Under the pieces are notes generated by a model. That model worked only from the letters and a program-made list of their open reading frames with translations. It was not told the DNA's origin and made no database searches. Below are positions 27,109 to 36,026 of a DNA stretch of 64,000 bases, in pieces (within the stretch, counting starts at the first letter, position 1; every line of letters starts with the position of its first letter). Origin of the DNA: Bog-473 sp963791455. GTDB lineage: Bacteria > Actinomycetota > Acidimicrobiia > Acidimicrobiales > RAAP-2. The stretch covers positions 62,001-126,000 of the forward strand of contig CAWBSM010000002.1 of NCBI GenBank assembly GCA_963791455.1. Reading direction: 5' to 3'. The translations under genes were made by a program, and so were the position numbers.

Positions 27109-27783
27109 TCACGCCGCCGTTCGCTCCCCGAACAAGGCACGGCCGACCCGGACCATCGTCGACCCGGCCGCCACTGCCACCTCGAGATCGTCACTCATGC
27201 CCATCGACCGCTCCTCGAGCCCCAGTTGGTCGGCCAACCGACGCACGGACTCGAAGGCGGCCCTGGCCGCGGCGTCACCCGGCGCGGCCACGGTCATGAG
27301 GCCCCTCACGTCGAGCCCGAGCCCGCCCAAGCGCCCCACCAGTTCGGGCACCCCCGATGGCGGGCAGCCGTTCCGACCGGGCCGGCCGGTCGTGTCGACC
27401 TGCACGAGGACCTTGGCTCCGGGCGCGAACCGGGCGATCCGGACGCCCTCGGCCTCGCGGGCCAGGCTCTGCCACACGCCCACGATCGAGGCGAGCAGGG
27501 GCACCTTGTTCCTCTGCACGGCGCCGAGGAAGTGCCACACGACCGGGTCGTCGGCGACCGGCGCCTTCGCGGCGAGCTCGGCCGCGTAGTTCTCGCCCAG
27601 GTCGTGCAGCCCGACCTGCCGTGCCGCACGGACCGCATCAGGCCCGAACCCCTTCGTCACGCCGATCACGCGCACCCGGGCGGGGTCGCCGCCGGCGCGT
27701 TCGATCCGCTGCCGGACGGCGCTCAGCCTCCGCGCGACGTCGTCGCTAGCGCAGGAAGGAGGGGACGTCGAAATCGTCGTCAC
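27109..27783 (-). CDS. YggS-family PLP-binding protein
   Basis: 224 residues, TIM-barrel PLP homeostasis protein. The Schiff-base Lys is in RVIGVTKGFGPDAVRAARQ. LHDLGENYAAELAAK and VVWHFLGAVQRNKVPLLAS follow, then GLMTVAAPGDAAAR, and the phosphate-binding end SMGMSDDLEVAVAAGSTMVR. It starts with GTG at 27783 inside the last codons of ftsZ (38-bp overlap), so it is translationally linked to ftsZ. This is the normal actinobacterial order ftsZ-yggS-sepF. Confidence 0.94.
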   Translation of the reverse strand: MTTISTSPPSCASDDVARRLSAVRQRIERAGGDPARVRVIGVTKGFGPDAVRAARQVGLHDLGENYAAELAAKAPVADDPVVWHFLGAVQRNKVPLLASIVGVWQSLAREAEGVRIARFAPGAKVLVQVDTTGRPGRNGCPPSGVPELVGRLGGLGLDVRGLMTVAAPGDAAARAAFESVRRLADQLGLEERSMGMSDDLEVAVAAGSTMVRVGRALFGERTAA

Positions 27784-28852
27784 CCAGGTCGAGCTCGTCC
27801 TCTGACCCCGTGGCGTCGGCGAAGATGTCCACCGGCTCGGGGGTGTCGAAAATCGTCGACGTCAGGTCGGCCGACCGCGAGGTCGGTGCGCCCTCCTCCC
27901 AGCGCTCGAACCCGGCGGCGATGACGGTCACCCGGACCTCGTCTCCCATGTTGTCGTCGATGACGGCTCCGAAAATGATGTTGGCATCGGGGTGCGCCAC
28001 CGCGTGGATGATCTCGGCTGCCTCGTTCACCTCGAAGAGCCCGAGGTCCGAGCCGCCGGCAATGTTGAGCACCATGCCGCGGGCACCCTCGATCGACGCC
28101 TCGAGCAACGGCGAGGTAATGGCCGCGCGGGCGGCGTTCGCCGCCCGGCCTTCGCCGATGGACGAACCGATGCCCATGATGGCCGTACCGGCGTTGGTCA
28201 TGACCATCTTCACGTCGGCAAAGTCGGTGTTGATGAGGCCGGGCACAGTGATGAGGTCGGTGATGCCGCGTACGCCCTGCAACAGGACCTCGTCGGCCAT
28301 TTTGAACGCGTTGACCATGCTCGTCTTGTCGTTCGACACCGTGAGTAGGCGATCGTTCGGGATCACGATGAGGGTGTCGACCTTCTCCTTCAGCATCTGG
28401 ACACCCTTTTCCGCCTGCATGGCTCGGCGGCGACCCTCGAAGGTGAACGGGCGCGTGACGACGCCAATCGTCAAGACCCCCAGCGACTTGGCGATTTCGG
28501 CCACAACGGGGGCAGAACCAGTGCCGGTCCCCCCGCCCTCGCCTGCGGTGATGAAGACCATGTCCGCGCCCTGCAGCGCCTCCTCGATATCGGGCCGATG
28601 CTCCTCGGCGGCCAGACGACCCACCTCGGGGTCGCTCCCTGCGCCCAGGCCGCGGGTCAGCTGACGCCCGATGTCGAGCTTGAGGTCGGCGTCGCTCATC
28701 AGCAGCGCCTGCGCGTCGGTGTTGGCCGCGATGAACTCGACGTTGCGCAACCCAGAGTCGATCATCCGGTTGATGGCGTTGACGCCTCCGCCGCCGACCC
28801 CGACCACCTTTATAACTGCCAGGTAGTTGCCCTGGGAAGGCACGGTCGTCAT
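27746..28852 (-). CDS. ftsZ: Cell division protein FtsZ
   Basis: The tubulin-like GTPase that forms the division ring, 368 residues. The ATG at 28852 starts MTTVPSQGNYLAVIKVVGVG. The nucleotide-binding glycine loop is FITAGEGGGTGTGSAPVVAE and the T7 catalytic loop NTDFADVKMVMTNAGTAIMG. The acidic C-terminal linker ends in DDDFDVPSFLR, the conserved peptide that SepF and FtsW bind. A longer in-frame extension to 28942 belongs to the leader. It has its own promoter and a 5' leader of about 130 nt with two hairpins. Confidence 0.97.
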   Translation of the reverse strand: MTTVPSQGNYLAVIKVVGVGGGGVNAINRMIDSGLRNVEFIAANTDAQALLMSDADLKLDIGRQLTRGLGAGSDPEVGRLAAEEHRPDIEEALQGADMVFITAGEGGGTGTGSAPVVAEIAKSLGVLTIGVVTRPFTFEGRRRAMQAEKGVQMLKEKVDTLIVIPNDRLLTVSNDKTSMVNAFKMADEVLLQGVRGITDLITVPGLINTDFADVKMVMTNAGTAIMGIGSSIGEGRAANAARAAITSPLLEASIEGARGMVLNIAGGSDLGLFEVNEAAEIIHAVAHPDANIIFGAVIDDNMGDEVRVTVIAAGFERWEEGAPTSRSADLTSTIFDTPEPVDIFADATGSEDELDLGDDDFDVPSFLR

Positions 28853-28893
28853 GAACTCCCTCGTCTTCGGGTCGATCGTCGACCGGTCACTCG

Positions 28894-28910
28894 CTGGGGG
28901 GTTCCCCCAG
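28894..28910 (-). promoter_or_regulatory. Hairpin in ftsZ 5' leader, proximal
   Basis: CTGGGGG-AAC-CCCCCAG, a perfect 7-bp GC stem with a 3-nt loop, ends 41 nt before the ftsZ start codon. It has no U-tract, so it is more likely an RNA-stability or translation-control element than a terminator. Confidence 0.45.
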
Positions 28911-28947
28911 ACGCAGCCGGAGACGTACGAACAGTGAGCCATCCCTG

Positions 28948-28964
28948 AACCTTTGGGGAAGGTT
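28948..28964 (-). promoter_or_regulatory. Inverted repeat in ftsZ 5' leader, distal
   Basis: AACCTT (28948-28953) and AAGGTT (28959-28964) with a 5-nt centre lie about 25 nt downstream of the predicted ftsZ transcription start. It could be an operator half-site pair or an RNA hairpin. Confidence 0.35.
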
Positions 28965-28992
28965 GATGTTCACAGTACGGCAGCGTGGCCCA

Positions 28993-29021
28993 ACCATACG
29001 GGGGGTGTTCCGGCTGGTCAA
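28993..29021 (-). promoter_or_regulatory. Predicted ftsZ promoter
   Basis: Reading leftward, TTGACC (29021-29016), a 17-bp spacer, then TATGGT (28998-28993). This is a good sigma-70 match in a high-GC genome, placed in the 179-bp gap between ftsQ and ftsZ. Confidence 0.6.
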
Positions 29022-29031
29022 GCATCTCACG

Positions 29032-29973
29032 TCACCCCGCGGAGACGGTCGGCGCGTCCGGGACGCTCACGTCGACCACATCCCCGTTGTGCAGGGTCGC
29101 TCCCGCCAGAATCGACGAAACGTCCTCGTACTTGGTCGAGAGCTGGGCCGCCGAGCCGAGGTCGACGACGATCGGGCTCGTCATGGCCAGCTGCACCCAG
29201 CCGGCCGGCTCGACGGTCACCCCCGTGACCTGTGCGGCGAAGGAGGCCGGCAACGTGGTCGCCACGCGGAGCCCGGCCGCGTCCTTGCTCGAGAGCAGGG
29301 TGCCGGGGGCCCCCGGCGCCTGCGGCACGGTCAGCTGCAGCAGGCCGGGGGGGCGAGTGGTGGACGCCCCGAGGACGCGGCCGTCACCACTGAGCAAATC
29401 CCATGTGCCGCCCGGCCCGCTCACGACGAAACGGGGCGTTTGCTCGGTCACGGCGATGTGCACGCCGTCGGGCCACGACACGTGCACCGTTGCCGATCGC
29501 ACCCACGGCAACTGCTCGATGCGCGCCGCCGCGGCGCCGGCGTTGACGTCGAGCAGCGGCGGATGAGTGGCGAGCCCCGCTTGGGCCACGATCTGCGTCG
29601 CGGTCTCGTGCACGTTGCCGGTCACCGTCACCGAGCGGGCCGAGAACAACGAGGTGTGGAGCAAGAACCAGGCCCCGACGAGGCATGCCACACCCGCCAG
29701 CGCGATGAGCAACACTCGGAAGCGGCGTCTCCCCTGCTCGCGCAGGACGGCCGTTCGGCGGGCCGAGATACGGGGATCCATGCGGCTCCCGCCTCCGCCG
29801 CCGCCTTCGCTACCTCCTCCGCCGCCGCCGCCGCCGCCCGCGCCGCCCGCGCCGCCGTCATGACCGCCGCCGCCAAAACCAGCGCCACCGCCACCACTAT
29901 CGCCGCCGCCCCCACCATCGCGGTGACTCCCCAAAGGCGTCTCCTGCACGTCGGGGGGCGCCTGCGGCGTCAT
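29032..29973 (-). CDS. ftsQ: Cell division protein FtsQ
   Basis: 313 residues. The cytoplasmic head (residues 15-60) is nearly pure glycine with Ser/His/Asp spacers. The single transmembrane helix is RVLLIALAGVACLVGAWFLL, followed by the POTRA domain SARSVTVTGNVHETATQIVA and the FtsQ domain with LPWVRSATVHVSWPDGVHIA and TEQTPRFVVSGPGG. FtsQ links FtsL/FtsB and controls septal synthesis. The start overlaps the murB stop as ATGA. No ftsA lies between ftsQ and ftsZ, as expected for actinobacteria. Confidence 0.9.
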   Translation of the reverse strand: MTPQAPPDVQETPLGSHRDGGGGGDSGGGGAGFGGGGHDGGAGGAGGGGGGGGGSEGGGGGGSRMDPRISARRTAVLREQGRRRFRVLLIALAGVACLVGAWFLLHTSLFSARSVTVTGNVHETATQIVAQAGLATHPPLLDVNAGAAAARIEQLPWVRSATVHVSWPDGVHIAVTEQTPRFVVSGPGGTWDLLSGDGRVLGASTTRPPGLLQLTVPQAPGAPGTLLSSKDAAGLRVATTLPASFAAQVTGVTVEPAGWVQLAMTSPIVVDLGSAAQLSTKYEDVSSILAGATLHNGDVVDVSVPDAPTVSAG

Positions 29974-31031
29974 TCGAACCCCCCCGTGTCCGGGCCATCG
30001 TCTGGCCCGGCCTCCGCCCGCCCCGCGCTGAGCCAATGGTCGGTCCCGGGCACCCACCCAGTCTTCCTGCCGTCAAAGCCGAGGAGGCGGACCTCGGTGC
30101 GCAAGGCGACACCGCACCGCTCCGCCACCACGGCGCGCACGTGCTCCATCAACGCGTACACGTCATCGGCGCGGCCGCCCCTGTCGGCCTGAATGAAGTT
30201 GGCGTGCTTCTCGGACACGTGGGCCGTCCCCTTCCGGTATCCCTTCAGTCCGGCCGCCTCGATCAGCCGCCCCGCCGAATCATTCTCGGGATTCGTGAAG
30301 ACCGATCCCGCATTGGCACCTCCGGGCTGGTGCTCGCGCCGCCATCGGACGATGGCGGCCACCGCCTCCTGTTCGGCTTTCTCCGATCCGGGCGCGACCT
30401 CGAGCTCCGCCTCCACCACCAGCTCGGAGGACGTCACCGAAGAGGAGCGATAACCGTAGGCGAGACGGCCGACGTCGTCGGTGCCACCGGCGTCGGCGAA
30501 CAGATCGACCCAGGTGTAGCGGACGAGGCACGACGCCATGTCCGATCCGTGGCCTCCAGCGTTCATGCGCACCGCGCCGCCGACGGATCCCGGCACGCCG
30601 ACGGCCCAGGACAACCCCGACCACCCCGCATCGGCGACGCGGCGGGCGAGGACGGGCAACGCCAGCGCGGCTCCCGCGCGCACGACAGCGGCCGGGTGGT
30701 CACCCGCGGCGTCCCGGCCGGCCCCAGCGGGCAGTTCCAAAGCGGAGAAGCCGTGGCCGAGATGCACCACGATGCCGTCGAACCCCGCGTCCGCCACCAA
30801 GAGGTTGGAACCCCGCCCGATGACGCAGATCGGGATCGCCGCGCCCGTCCCGCCGGCAGCCGTTCGGAGCACACGGCGGACCACATCGAGGTCAGCGCGC
30901 CCCTCGATCTCGATGGAGAGGGCGGCCCGCCCCCCGACTCCGTACGTCGTGAGCGTTCCGAGCGGCTGGCCCAGCACGGCACGGTCGCCCAGGGCGTCTG
31001 CCACGGCCTGCAGCGCGTCGCTCGGCGTCAC
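29970..31031 (-). CDS. murB: UDP-N-acetylmuramate dehydrogenase
   Basis: An FAD enzyme that reduces UDP-GlcNAc-enolpyruvate to UDP-MurNAc. It is 353 residues from the GTG at 31031. The FAD-binding pieces are TTYGVGGRAALSIE, CVIGRGSNLLVAD and VGVPGSVGGAVRMNAGGHGS. The active-site Ser region is GSVFTNPENDSAGRLIEAAG, and KHANFIQADRGGRADDVYAL is near the C-terminus. The start overlaps the murC stop (GTGA) and the stop overlaps ftsQ (ATGA). A second GTG one codon upstream is possible. Confidence 0.95.
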   Translation of the reverse strand: MTPSDALQAVADALGDRAVLGQPLGTLTTYGVGGRAALSIEIEGRADLDVVRRVLRTAAGGTGAAIPICVIGRGSNLLVADAGFDGIVVHLGHGFSALELPAGAGRDAAGDHPAAVVRAGAALALPVLARRVADAGWSGLSWAVGVPGSVGGAVRMNAGGHGSDMASCLVRYTWVDLFADAGGTDDVGRLAYGYRSSSVTSSELVVEAELEVAPGSEKAEQEAVAAIVRWRREHQPGGANAGSVFTNPENDSAGRLIEAAGLKGYRKGTAHVSEKHANFIQADRGGRADDVYALMEHVRAVVAERCGVALRTEVRLLGFDGRKTGWVPGTDHWLSAGRAEAGPDDGPDTGGFE

Positions 31032-32458
31032 CACTCCGGTGCTTCGAGCAGGTCGTCGGGCAGCATCGTCAGGTCCCCCGCCCCGAGGGTGAGACAGAGG
31101 TCGCCCGCCCGCAACTCCGCGGCGACCGCCAGGCGGAGCTCCTCCCACCCCGCCGCGTAGATCACGGGCAGTCTCGGGTCCTGCGCCCTCACGGCATCGG
31201 CCACGAGTCGGCCCGAGACCCCAGGGACGGCCCGTTCGCCGGCGCTGTAGACGTCGGTGACAACCAGCACGTCGGCGTCGGCAAAGGCCGTCCCGAACGC
31301 CGGCGCCAGGGCAGCGGTGCGCGAGAAGCGGTGGGGCTGGAACACCGCGACGACCCGCGGCCAGCCGCCGCTCCTCGCCGTCGCCAGTGCGGCCCGCACC
31401 TCCGTGGGCAGGTGGGCATAGTCGTCGACGAAGGTCACCCCACGCGACTCGCCACGGAACTCGAAGCGCCGGGTGACGCCGGCAAAACGGGCAAGCGCGG
31501 CTTGCGCCGCCGCGAAGGGCGCCCCCACCTCCAGGGCGGCGACGGCGGCCACGGCCGCGTTCCGGGCGTTGTGCAGACCCGGAACGCCGATGCGCAGCGT
31601 CCCCAGTTCTTCCTCGGGTCCCCGCAAGACGAACGAAACGGAACTGCGCTGCAGTTCGAGGTCCTCCATGACGTAGGTGGACCCAACGCCTGCACCCACC
31701 GTGATCGCCCCGTGCGCCGCACCGATGGCGGCCGCCTCCGAGTCGTCCGCACAGACGATCGAGCCCGCTCCAGCGGCGGCGAGGAACTCCGAGAAGGCTT
31801 GGCGCAAGGCGGCGAAGGTGCCGTAGTAATCGAGGTGGTCCGGCTCGACGTTGGTGAGCACCGCCAGCTCTGGCCGGATGGCGCGAAACGTCCCGTAGCT
31901 CTCGTCGGCTTCGACCACGAGCCACTCCCCCGAGTCCCACACGGCGTTCGTCCCGATCTCGTTGACGTCGGCCCCAATGACGAAGGAGGGCCGCAGCCCG
32001 GCCTCCACCAGGATCAGCGACAACATGGAGGCCGTCGTGGTCTTCCCGTGCGTCCCCGCGACGGCCAGGCACCGTCGGGTGGCGCAGACGGCGGCGAGCA
32101 TCTCGGAGCGGGGTACGACGTGCATGCCGCGAGCGCGCGCCTCGCGCAGCTCGGTGTTCTCGGTTGGGACGGCGGGCGAGAACGTCACCGCGTCGGCACC
32201 GTCCACGTTCTCGGCGCGGTGCCCAACCGCCACGGCGATGCCGTGCGAGCGGAGGCGCTCCGCCACCGGCGAGTCCTTCAGGTCCGAGCCCGAGACCGTG
32301 TGACCCATGGTCCGCAGCACCAGCGCGATCGCGCTCATGCCGGCACCGCCGATGCCCACGACGTGCAGGTGCCGGGGCACCCCGAGGTCCAGCGTCGCCC
32401 CGCCCTCGTTGCGGTCCGAGCCGTCACCCCCTCGTTGGCCGGACGTGCTAGCGGGCAT
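31028..32458 (-). CDS. murC: UDP-N-acetylmuramate--L-alanine ligase
   Basis: Adds the first peptide residue to UDP-MurNAc. It is 476 residues from the ATG at 32458. The N-terminal Rossmann motif is HLHVVGIGGAGMSAIALVLR, the P-loop VAGTHGKTTTASM, the metal/ATP site LTNVEPDHLDYYGTF, and the C-terminal domain FVDDYAHLPTEVRAALATA followed by VFQPHRFSRTAALAPAFG, all typical of MurC. It overlaps murG by 11 bp. Confidence 0.96.
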   Translation of the reverse strand: MPASTSGQRGGDGSDRNEGGATLDLGVPRHLHVVGIGGAGMSAIALVLRTMGHTVSGSDLKDSPVAERLRSHGIAVAVGHRAENVDGADAVTFSPAVPTENTELREARARGMHVVPRSEMLAAVCATRRCLAVAGTHGKTTTASMLSLILVEAGLRPSFVIGADVNEIGTNAVWDSGEWLVVEADESYGTFRAIRPELAVLTNVEPDHLDYYGTFAALRQAFSEFLAAAGAGSIVCADDSEAAAIGAAHGAITVGAGVGSTYVMEDLELQRSSVSFVLRGPEEELGTLRIGVPGLHNARNAAVAAVAALEVGAPFAAAQAALARFAGVTRRFEFRGESRGVTFVDDYAHLPTEVRAALATARSGGWPRVVAVFQPHRFSRTAALAPAFGTAFADADVLVVTDVYSAGERAVPGVSGRLVADAVRAQDPRLPVIYAAGWEELRLAVAAELRAGDLCLTLGAGDLTMLPDDLLEAPEW

Positions 32459-33584
32459 GGGCGTCGACCAACTCGGCGACGCGCGCCGCCGCGTCGGGGT
32501 GGGCAAGGCCCCGGGCCGCCTCGCTCATCGCGTGCAACCGCTCCGGGTCTGACAAGAGTCCCTCGAGCTCTTCGGCCAGCCGCCTGCCGTCGCACTCGGG
32601 ATCGGGGAGCTGCACCGCCGCGCCCACGCCCACCATGGCCTCGGCGTTGCGCGTCTGGTGGTCACGCGGCGCGCCGGGCAGAGGGACGAGGATGGCGGGG
32701 ACCCCGGCCACGAGGAGCTCGGCCACCGTCATGGCACCCGCTCTCGTGACGCACACGTCGGCCGCGCTGTAGAGGAGGGGCATGCGGTCCTCGAAGGCCA
32801 CCACGCGATGGCACAGCCCACCTCGGTCCCCATCGGCCGGAGCGGTCTCGGCCGGTGCGAACGCCTGGTAGTCCCGCCGTCCCGTGACCTGGTACAGGGC
32901 GCGACCGTGGCACCCGGCCCAGATCCCCGCCAACTCCCCCACCGCCCGGTTGATGCGCAGTGCGCCCAGCGAGCCGCCGACGCAGGCCACCGTCTGGCGG
33001 TCGACCGGGAGACCCAGGGCGCCCCGGCTGGCGCGCCGGCCGCCGGGTGTCCGGTCCAACGACGCGAGCTCGGACCGCACGGGCGTCCCCGTGACGTGGG
33101 CCCGGGGGAGGTCCGTTCCCGGGAAGGCCACGGCGTTCGCCGCCGCGAAACGTCCGAGCAGGCCGTTGACCGCGCCCGGCACGGCGTCGGTGTTCATCGA
33201 CACCAGCGGCACCCTCGTCAGCACGGCGGCCAATCCGGCCGGGAAGCTGGCATAGCCCCCGACGATGACCACCACACGGGGACGCCGAGCGACGAACGAG
33301 CCAAAGGCGCGGGCGCAGGCCCACCCCAGTCCGAGCACCGCGCCGGCGTTGGCCCACCAGGCCGAGGGCCGCATGCTCCGGCGCAGCCCGCGTCCCGGCA
33401 ACAGCGTGTAGGGGAACTCGAGCGAGGGCCACGTGGTTGCCTCCTGCCCGCGGCGCGATCCGTACAGCTCGATGGTGCCGGGCGCGTGCCCGCGTCGGAC
33501 GAGCGCACGCGCGATCTCGAGCGATGGAACGATGTGACCGCCCGTCCCGCCTCCAGCGATCACTGCGCCGCGACGGGCGCTCAC
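32448..33584 (-). CDS. murG: UDP-GlcNAc:lipid I N-acetylglucosaminyltransferase
   Basis: A peripheral membrane GT28 enzyme that converts lipid I to lipid II. It is 378 residues from the GTG at 33584 (VSARRGAVIAGGGTGGHIVP). The donor-site motifs are VACVGGSLGALRINRAVGEL, CVTRAGAMTVAELLVAGVPA and VPLPGAPRDHQTRNAEAM. The start overlaps the ftsW stop as GTGA. Confidence 0.96.
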   Translation of the reverse strand: MSARRGAVIAGGGTGGHIVPSLEIARALVRRGHAPGTIELYGSRRGQEATTWPSLEFPYTLLPGRGLRRSMRPSAWWANAGAVLGLGWACARAFGSFVARRPRVVVIVGGYASFPAGLAAVLTRVPLVSMNTDAVPGAVNGLLGRFAAANAVAFPGTDLPRAHVTGTPVRSELASLDRTPGGRRASRGALGLPVDRQTVACVGGSLGALRINRAVGELAGIWAGCHGRALYQVTGRRDYQAFAPAETAPADGDRGGLCHRVVAFEDRMPLLYSAADVCVTRAGAMTVAELLVAGVPAILVPLPGAPRDHQTRNAEAMVGVGAAVQLPDPECDGRRLAEELEGLLSDPERLHAMSEAARGLAHPDAAARVAELVDAHAR

Positions 33585-34858
33585 CGACCTTGGGCGGAGC
33601 GGCCCGACCGGCCATCCGTCCCGGCGAGGCGCGGCCGCCCGTAGACCTCGCCCTGCCGGGCGACGTTGATGAGGACGCCGGCCGCCGCCATCGTGATCAC
33701 CAGCGACGAACCACCGAAGGAGATGAAAGGCAGCGGGATCCCTGTCACCGGCAGCAGCCCGACGACTGCTCCGACGTTGATCACGGTCTCCGCCCCCACC
33801 CAGGCCACGAGGCCCAGCGCGAGCAGAGCGCCGAAGCGGTCCGGCGCTTGCGTTGCCGCGCGGATCCCCAACCACATGAAGCCTCCGAGGAGCGCCAGCA
33901 CCAAAAGGGCCCCGAGGATGCCGAGCTGCTCGCCGATGACCGAGAAGATGAAGTCGGTGTGCGCGTTGGGCAAGAAGCCCCACTGGGCCTGACCGCCGCC
34001 GAGGCCCGCCCCGACGAGATGCCCGGAACCCAGCCCGATGAGCGACTGGACGACCTGATATCCCGAGCTCGAGCCGTGCGCCGCGGGGTCAATGAAGGAG
34101 AGCAGCCGGGCCCGGCGGTAGGGCGAGGCCACCGCCACGATCACGGCCAGGGCGGCCAGGGCGGCCATCACCTTCATGACTGGCCCGAGCCTCACCCCCG
34201 AGACGAACAGGAGGGCCAGGGAGAGGAAGACGAGGACCATGGCCGTGCCCATGTCGGGCTGGGCGAGGATCAAGAGGCACGCGGACGCGGTGACGAGGAC
34301 CAGCGGTCCGATGATCCGGCGGTCCGTGGCGTCTTCATCGAGGCGGCGGGCGATGAAATCGGCTGCGAAGACGGTGAGCGCCAGCTTCATGAGCTCGGAC
34401 GGCTGCAGGCGGAACTGCCCGAACCCGACCCAACGGCTCGACCCCATCGCGTGCACCCCGAGGCCGGGGACCAGGACGACGAAGAGGAGCCCGAACGTCA
34501 CCAGAAGGAGCAGGGGGCTGAACCGCCGCAGCCTGCGGTAGTCGACGCGCAGGGCCAACCACAGCGCCACCACTCCGATCGCCATCCACATGGCCTCCCG
34601 GATCAGGATCGCCCACGGCGTGCCGTAGGTCGCGATGGAGACCACCGAGGAGGCCGAGCCGACCATCACGAGTCCGATGACGCACAGCAACGCGACATCG
34701 ACGAGCAGCATGGTTGAGACCGAAATCTGCCGCCCGGCGACGCGTAGCCCGGTCGGGGGTGTCAGCGCCTGGTGGGCCGACGACCTCGGCGCGCCGGCCG
34801 ATCGCAGCCGGATCCCCCGGTGCCCCTCCGTTGCCGTGGCGCTCCGCTGCGAGGTCAC
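33581..34858 (-). CDS. ftsW: Lipid II polymerase / septal SEDS protein FtsW
   Basis: A SEDS-family peptidoglycan glycosyltransferase with ten predicted helices, 425 residues from the GTG at 34858. Key stretches are GSSRWVGFGQFRLQPSELMK, ILAQPDMGTAMVLVFLSLAL, GHLVGAGLGGGQAQWGFLP with AHTDFIFSVIGEQLG, and GIPLPFISFGGSSLVITMAA. The start is uncertain because an in-frame ATG at 34975 lies 4 bp after mraY. The stretch in between is Gly/Arg/Pro-rich and 121 bp long. murD, normally between mraY and ftsW, is absent. Confidence 0.93.
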   Translation of the reverse strand: MTSQRSATATEGHRGIRLRSAGAPRSSAHQALTPPTGLRVAGRQISVSTMLLVDVALLCVIGLVMVGSASSVVSIATYGTPWAILIREAMWMAIGVVALWLALRVDYRRLRRFSPLLLLVTFGLLFVVLVPGLGVHAMGSSRWVGFGQFRLQPSELMKLALTVFAADFIARRLDEDATDRRIIGPLVLVTASACLLILAQPDMGTAMVLVFLSLALLFVSGVRLGPVMKVMAALAALAVIVAVASPYRRARLLSFIDPAAHGSSSGYQVVQSLIGLGSGHLVGAGLGGGQAQWGFLPNAHTDFIFSVIGEQLGILGALLVLALLGGFMWLGIRAATQAPDRFGALLALGLVAWVGAETVINVGAVVGLLPVTGIPLPFISFGGSSLVITMAAAGVLINVARQGEVYGRPRLAGTDGRSGRSAQGR

Positions 34859-34979
34859 GCCCACCACTCCCACCACCCCCCACGGGCGCGGACGCGCTCC
34901 CCTGCCCGGTCCGACACCCGATGCACCGCGCCAGTTTCCCGCACCGGATGACCGAAGTGGCGGATGAACGGGCATCGGG

Positions 34980-36020
34980 TCACGTGAACTTCGCCACCGT
35001 CAAGAAGTCGCCGTAGAAGATGCCGAGACCCAGCGCGCAGAAGAGGCCGCCCAGGATCCAGAAGCGGACGATCACGGTGGTCTCGGGCCAGCCACCGAGC
35101 TCGAAGTGGTGATGGATCGGGGCCATCCGGAAGATGCGTCGGTGGAACACCCGGAAGCTGATGACCTGGAGGATGACCGACAACGTCTCCATGACGAAGA
35201 GGCCGCCGATGACGAGGAGCAACAGGTCGAGGTTGAGGAGCAGGCAGATGGCCGCCAGGCCGGCGCCGATGGCGAGCGACCCGGTGTCGCCCATGATGAT
35301 CTTGGCGGGCGCCGCGTTCCACCATAAAAAGCCGATACAGGCGCCGGCCAGGGCCACCGAGACCAGCGCGAGGTCGATGGCCGACGCGGGGAGCACGTGG
35401 TAGATGGAGAAGTGGCGGAAGATCCAGTAGCCCATGATGGAGAGCACGGCGAAGCAGAAGGTGCCCGAACCCGCCGCCAGCCCGTCAACTCCGTCGGTGA
35501 TGTTCACCGCGTTCGACGAGCCGACCATGACGAGCACGGCGAAGATCACCCACCCGGCATGGCCCAGGTTGATGCCGAGCACGTCGATGCGGGTGAACGT
35601 GAGCTGCGTCGAGGTGTGCGCCCAGTACACCGCCAGCAATGCAAAGGCGAGCGCGCACACCAGCTGCGCCGCCGCCTTACCCCGTTTGTTGAGGCCGAGG
35701 CTCCGTCGGTGATGGACCTTGATGTAGTCGTCGACGTACCCGATGAGGCCGAAGGCGACCACGGCGCCGACGGCGATGTACCCGGTGCGCGAGAACCTGA
35801 TCTCCGTGCCGATGTGCCCGATGGCGTAGCCCGCCACGACGGAACCGACGATGGCAATGCCGCCCATCGTCGGCGTGCCGGCCTTTGCGACGTGGGAGGC
35901 GGGTCCCTCCTCCCTGATGTGCTGGCCGATCTCTCGGCTCCGGAAATAGCGGATGAGAACCGGCGTGAAGAGAATGGCGACCCACAACGCGATGCTCCCC
36001 GAGACAAGCAGTCCGAGCAC
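34980..36020 (-). CDS. mraY: Phospho-N-acetylmuramoyl-pentapeptide transferase
   Basis: An integral-membrane enzyme that makes lipid I from UDP-MurNAc-pentapeptide and undecaprenyl phosphate. It is 346 residues from a GTG at 36020. Family signatures are GTPTMGGIAIVGSVVAGYAI, VAFGLIGYVDDYIKVHHRRS, SSNAVNITDGVDGLAAGSG, FLWWNAAPAKIIMGDTGSLA and FRMAPIHHHFELGGWPETTV, covering the Asp triad and the His motif. It begins only 6 bp after murE, leaving no room for murF. Confidence 0.97.
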   Translation of the reverse strand: MLGLLVSGSIALWVAILFTPVLIRYFRSREIGQHIREEGPASHVAKAGTPTMGGIAIVGSVVAGYAIGHIGTEIRFSRTGYIAVGAVVAFGLIGYVDDYIKVHHRRSLGLNKRGKAAAQLVCALAFALLAVYWAHTSTQLTFTRIDVLGINLGHAGWVIFAVLVMVGSSNAVNITDGVDGLAAGSGTFCFAVLSIMGYWIFRHFSIYHVLPASAIDLALVSVALAGACIGFLWWNAAPAKIIMGDTGSLAIGAGLAAICLLLNLDLLLLVIGGLFVMETLSVILQVISFRVFHRRIFRMAPIHHHFELGGWPETTVIVRFWILGGLFCALGLGIFYGDFLTVAKFT

Positions 36021-36026
36021 GTGGCG

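Noticed and set aside
28963..30192. 409-codon + strand frame across ftsQ
   Set aside because: It is an Arg/Ala/Gly-rich shadow of ftsQ and murB with no folded pattern.
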